The notes beneath the pieces are model-generated. The model had not been told where the DNA came from, did not search any database, and saw only the letters and a program-made list of their open reading frames with translations. This document shows, in pieces, positions 5,792 to 6,419 of a stretch of 6,419 nt of DNA. The DNA comes from Rhodobiaceae bacterium (GTDB taxonomy: Bacteria; Pseudomonadota; Alphaproteobacteria; Parvibaculales; Parvibaculaceae), in contig DAIEIL010000087.1 in the NCBI GenBank assembly GCA_027352645.1, positions 1 to 6,419 of the forward strand, in the 5' to 3' direction. The first letter of the stretch is position 1; every line of letters begins with the position of its first letter. Both the position numbers and the translations under genes were made by a program.

Positions 5792-6419
5792 ATGAAAAAG
5801 CTCTTCGGCCTCGCCGCGATCCTGCTCTCGCTCACAGCCATGCCGGCCGCGGCGCGCGAGTTGAATGTCGTCGCGAGTTTCAGCGTGCTCGGCGATATCG
5901 TCGCCCGTGTGGGCGGCGACAAGATCTCGCTCACCGTGCTGGTCGGCCCCGATGGCGACGCGCATACGTTCGAGCCGAGCCCGAAGGATGCAAAGGCGGT
6001 CGCCCACGCGGATCTCGTCGTCGTCAACGGGCTCAATTTCGAGCCATGGATGGACAAGCTCGTCGCCGCATCGGGCTATAAAGGCCGCGTCGCGGTCGCG
6101 AGCAGGGGCATCGTTCCCCGCGAAATGGTCGAGCATGGCCGCACCATCCCCGACCCTCATGCATGGCAGGATCTCGCCAATGGCGCGGTCTATGTCCACA
6201 ACGTCGCCGCCATGCTCAAGGCCGCCTCGCCGGAAAACGCCGCCACGTTCGAAGCGAACTCGGCCTCGCTCTCCAAGGAAATTGCCGACCTCGACCGCTG
6301 GACGCATGACGAGATCAGCTCCGTGCCGCGGCAGAAGCGGGTCGTCATCACGACGCATGACGCCTTCGGCTATTTCGACGCGGCCTATGGCGTGACATTC
6401 AAGGCGCCCGAGGGCCTCA
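5792..6419 (+). CDS. Periplasmic zinc-binding protein of ABC transporter (AztC/ZnuA-like), 5' part
   Basis: The frame runs off the right edge after 209 codons; the usual length is near 300. Residues 1-21 are a Sec signal peptide (MKKLFGLAAILLSLTAMPAAA) with a likely cleavage site after Ala21 (A-A-A/RE). No lipobox Cys is present, so the mature protein should be soluble. The cluster A-I fold is marked by VVASFSVLGDIVARVGG and by the metal ligands His58 (DAHTFEPSP), His123 (PDPHAWQD) and His189 (TTHDAFGYF). The fourth ligand, usually acidic, lies beyond the edge. The loop before His123 (about 101-120) has a single His (115) and lacks the long His/Asp-rich insertion of ZnuA proteins. Fourteen bases separate it from the permease stop, with a weak GGA at 5781-5783. 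It would hand zinc to the permease. Confidence 0.93.
   Translation, partial: MKKLFGLAAILLSLTAMPAAARELNVVASFSVLGDIVARVGGDKISLTVLVGPDGDAHTFEPSPKDAKAVAHADLVVVNGLNFEPWMDKLVAASGYKGRVAVASRGIVPREMVEHGRTIPDPHAWQDLANGAVYVHNVAAMLKAASPENAATFEANSASLSKEIADLDRWTHDEISSVPRQKRVVITTHDAFGYFDAAYGVTFKAPEGL

Noticed and set aside
5747..6395. ORFs on both strands within the binding-protein gene
   Set aside because: The open frame from ATG 5792 has a signal peptide and the metal-ligand motifs. The others are shadows with skewed Ser/Arg composition.
1..6419. Mobile elements, CRISPR arrays, tRNA or rRNA genes
   Set aside because: No terminal inverted repeats, transposase motifs, regularly spaced repeats or RNA-gene-like structures were seen. 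Composition is uniform apart from the AT-rich operator near 4013.

Overview
The window is GC-rich, with tightly packed genes and strong G/C preference at codon third positions. Gene content and family resemblance point to an alphaproteobacterium, probably of the Rhizobiales/Hyphomicrobiales type. That placement is an inference from gene style; no taxonomic marker is present.

Layout. (1) Positions 1-1149, plus strand: the 3' part of a membrane-anchored protein with a glutamine-amidotransferase-like fold. This family usually closes the MoxR / DUF58 / vWA-DUF4159 cluster. (2) A 17-bp convergent gap is followed by a minus-strand block read from 3944 down to 1167: a LysR-type regulator, a non-haem iron 2-oxoglutarate dioxygenase of the isopenicillin-N-synthase type, and an alpha/beta hydrolase. 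The last two are separated by one base and are almost certainly co-translated. The 98-bp gap between lysR and the dioxygenase carries a clean T-N11-A palindrome and a repeated 10-mer 31 bp apart, which look like binding sites for the neighbouring regulator. (3) Divergently, on the plus strand from about 4005 to the right edge, lies a zinc-type ABC uptake operon. It has a Zur-box-like palindrome overlapping a perfect TATAAT -10 box, a 42-codon single-membrane-segment ORF, the ATPase, the permease and the 5' two-thirds of the periplasmic metal-binding protein.

How the parts work together. In the zinc operon the binding protein captures metal through His58, His123 and His189 (plus a fourth ligand off-window), the permease carries it across the inner membrane, and the ATPase powers the step. 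Zinc-loaded Zur would shut the promoter by covering the -10 box. The order ATPase-permease-binding protein on one strand matches AztABC/Mn-Zn cassettes rather than the split znuA/znuCB layout. The dioxygenase and hydrolase look like a two-enzyme module for an unidentified small molecule under LysR control.

The most interesting item is the 42-aa ORF (4037-4165). It is the first reading frame after the Zur-regulated promoter, encodes a hydrophobic Trp-rich segment, and ends in TGATG overlapping the ATPase start. This suggests a small membrane accessory or coupling peptide of the transporter that standard gene callers are likely to miss.
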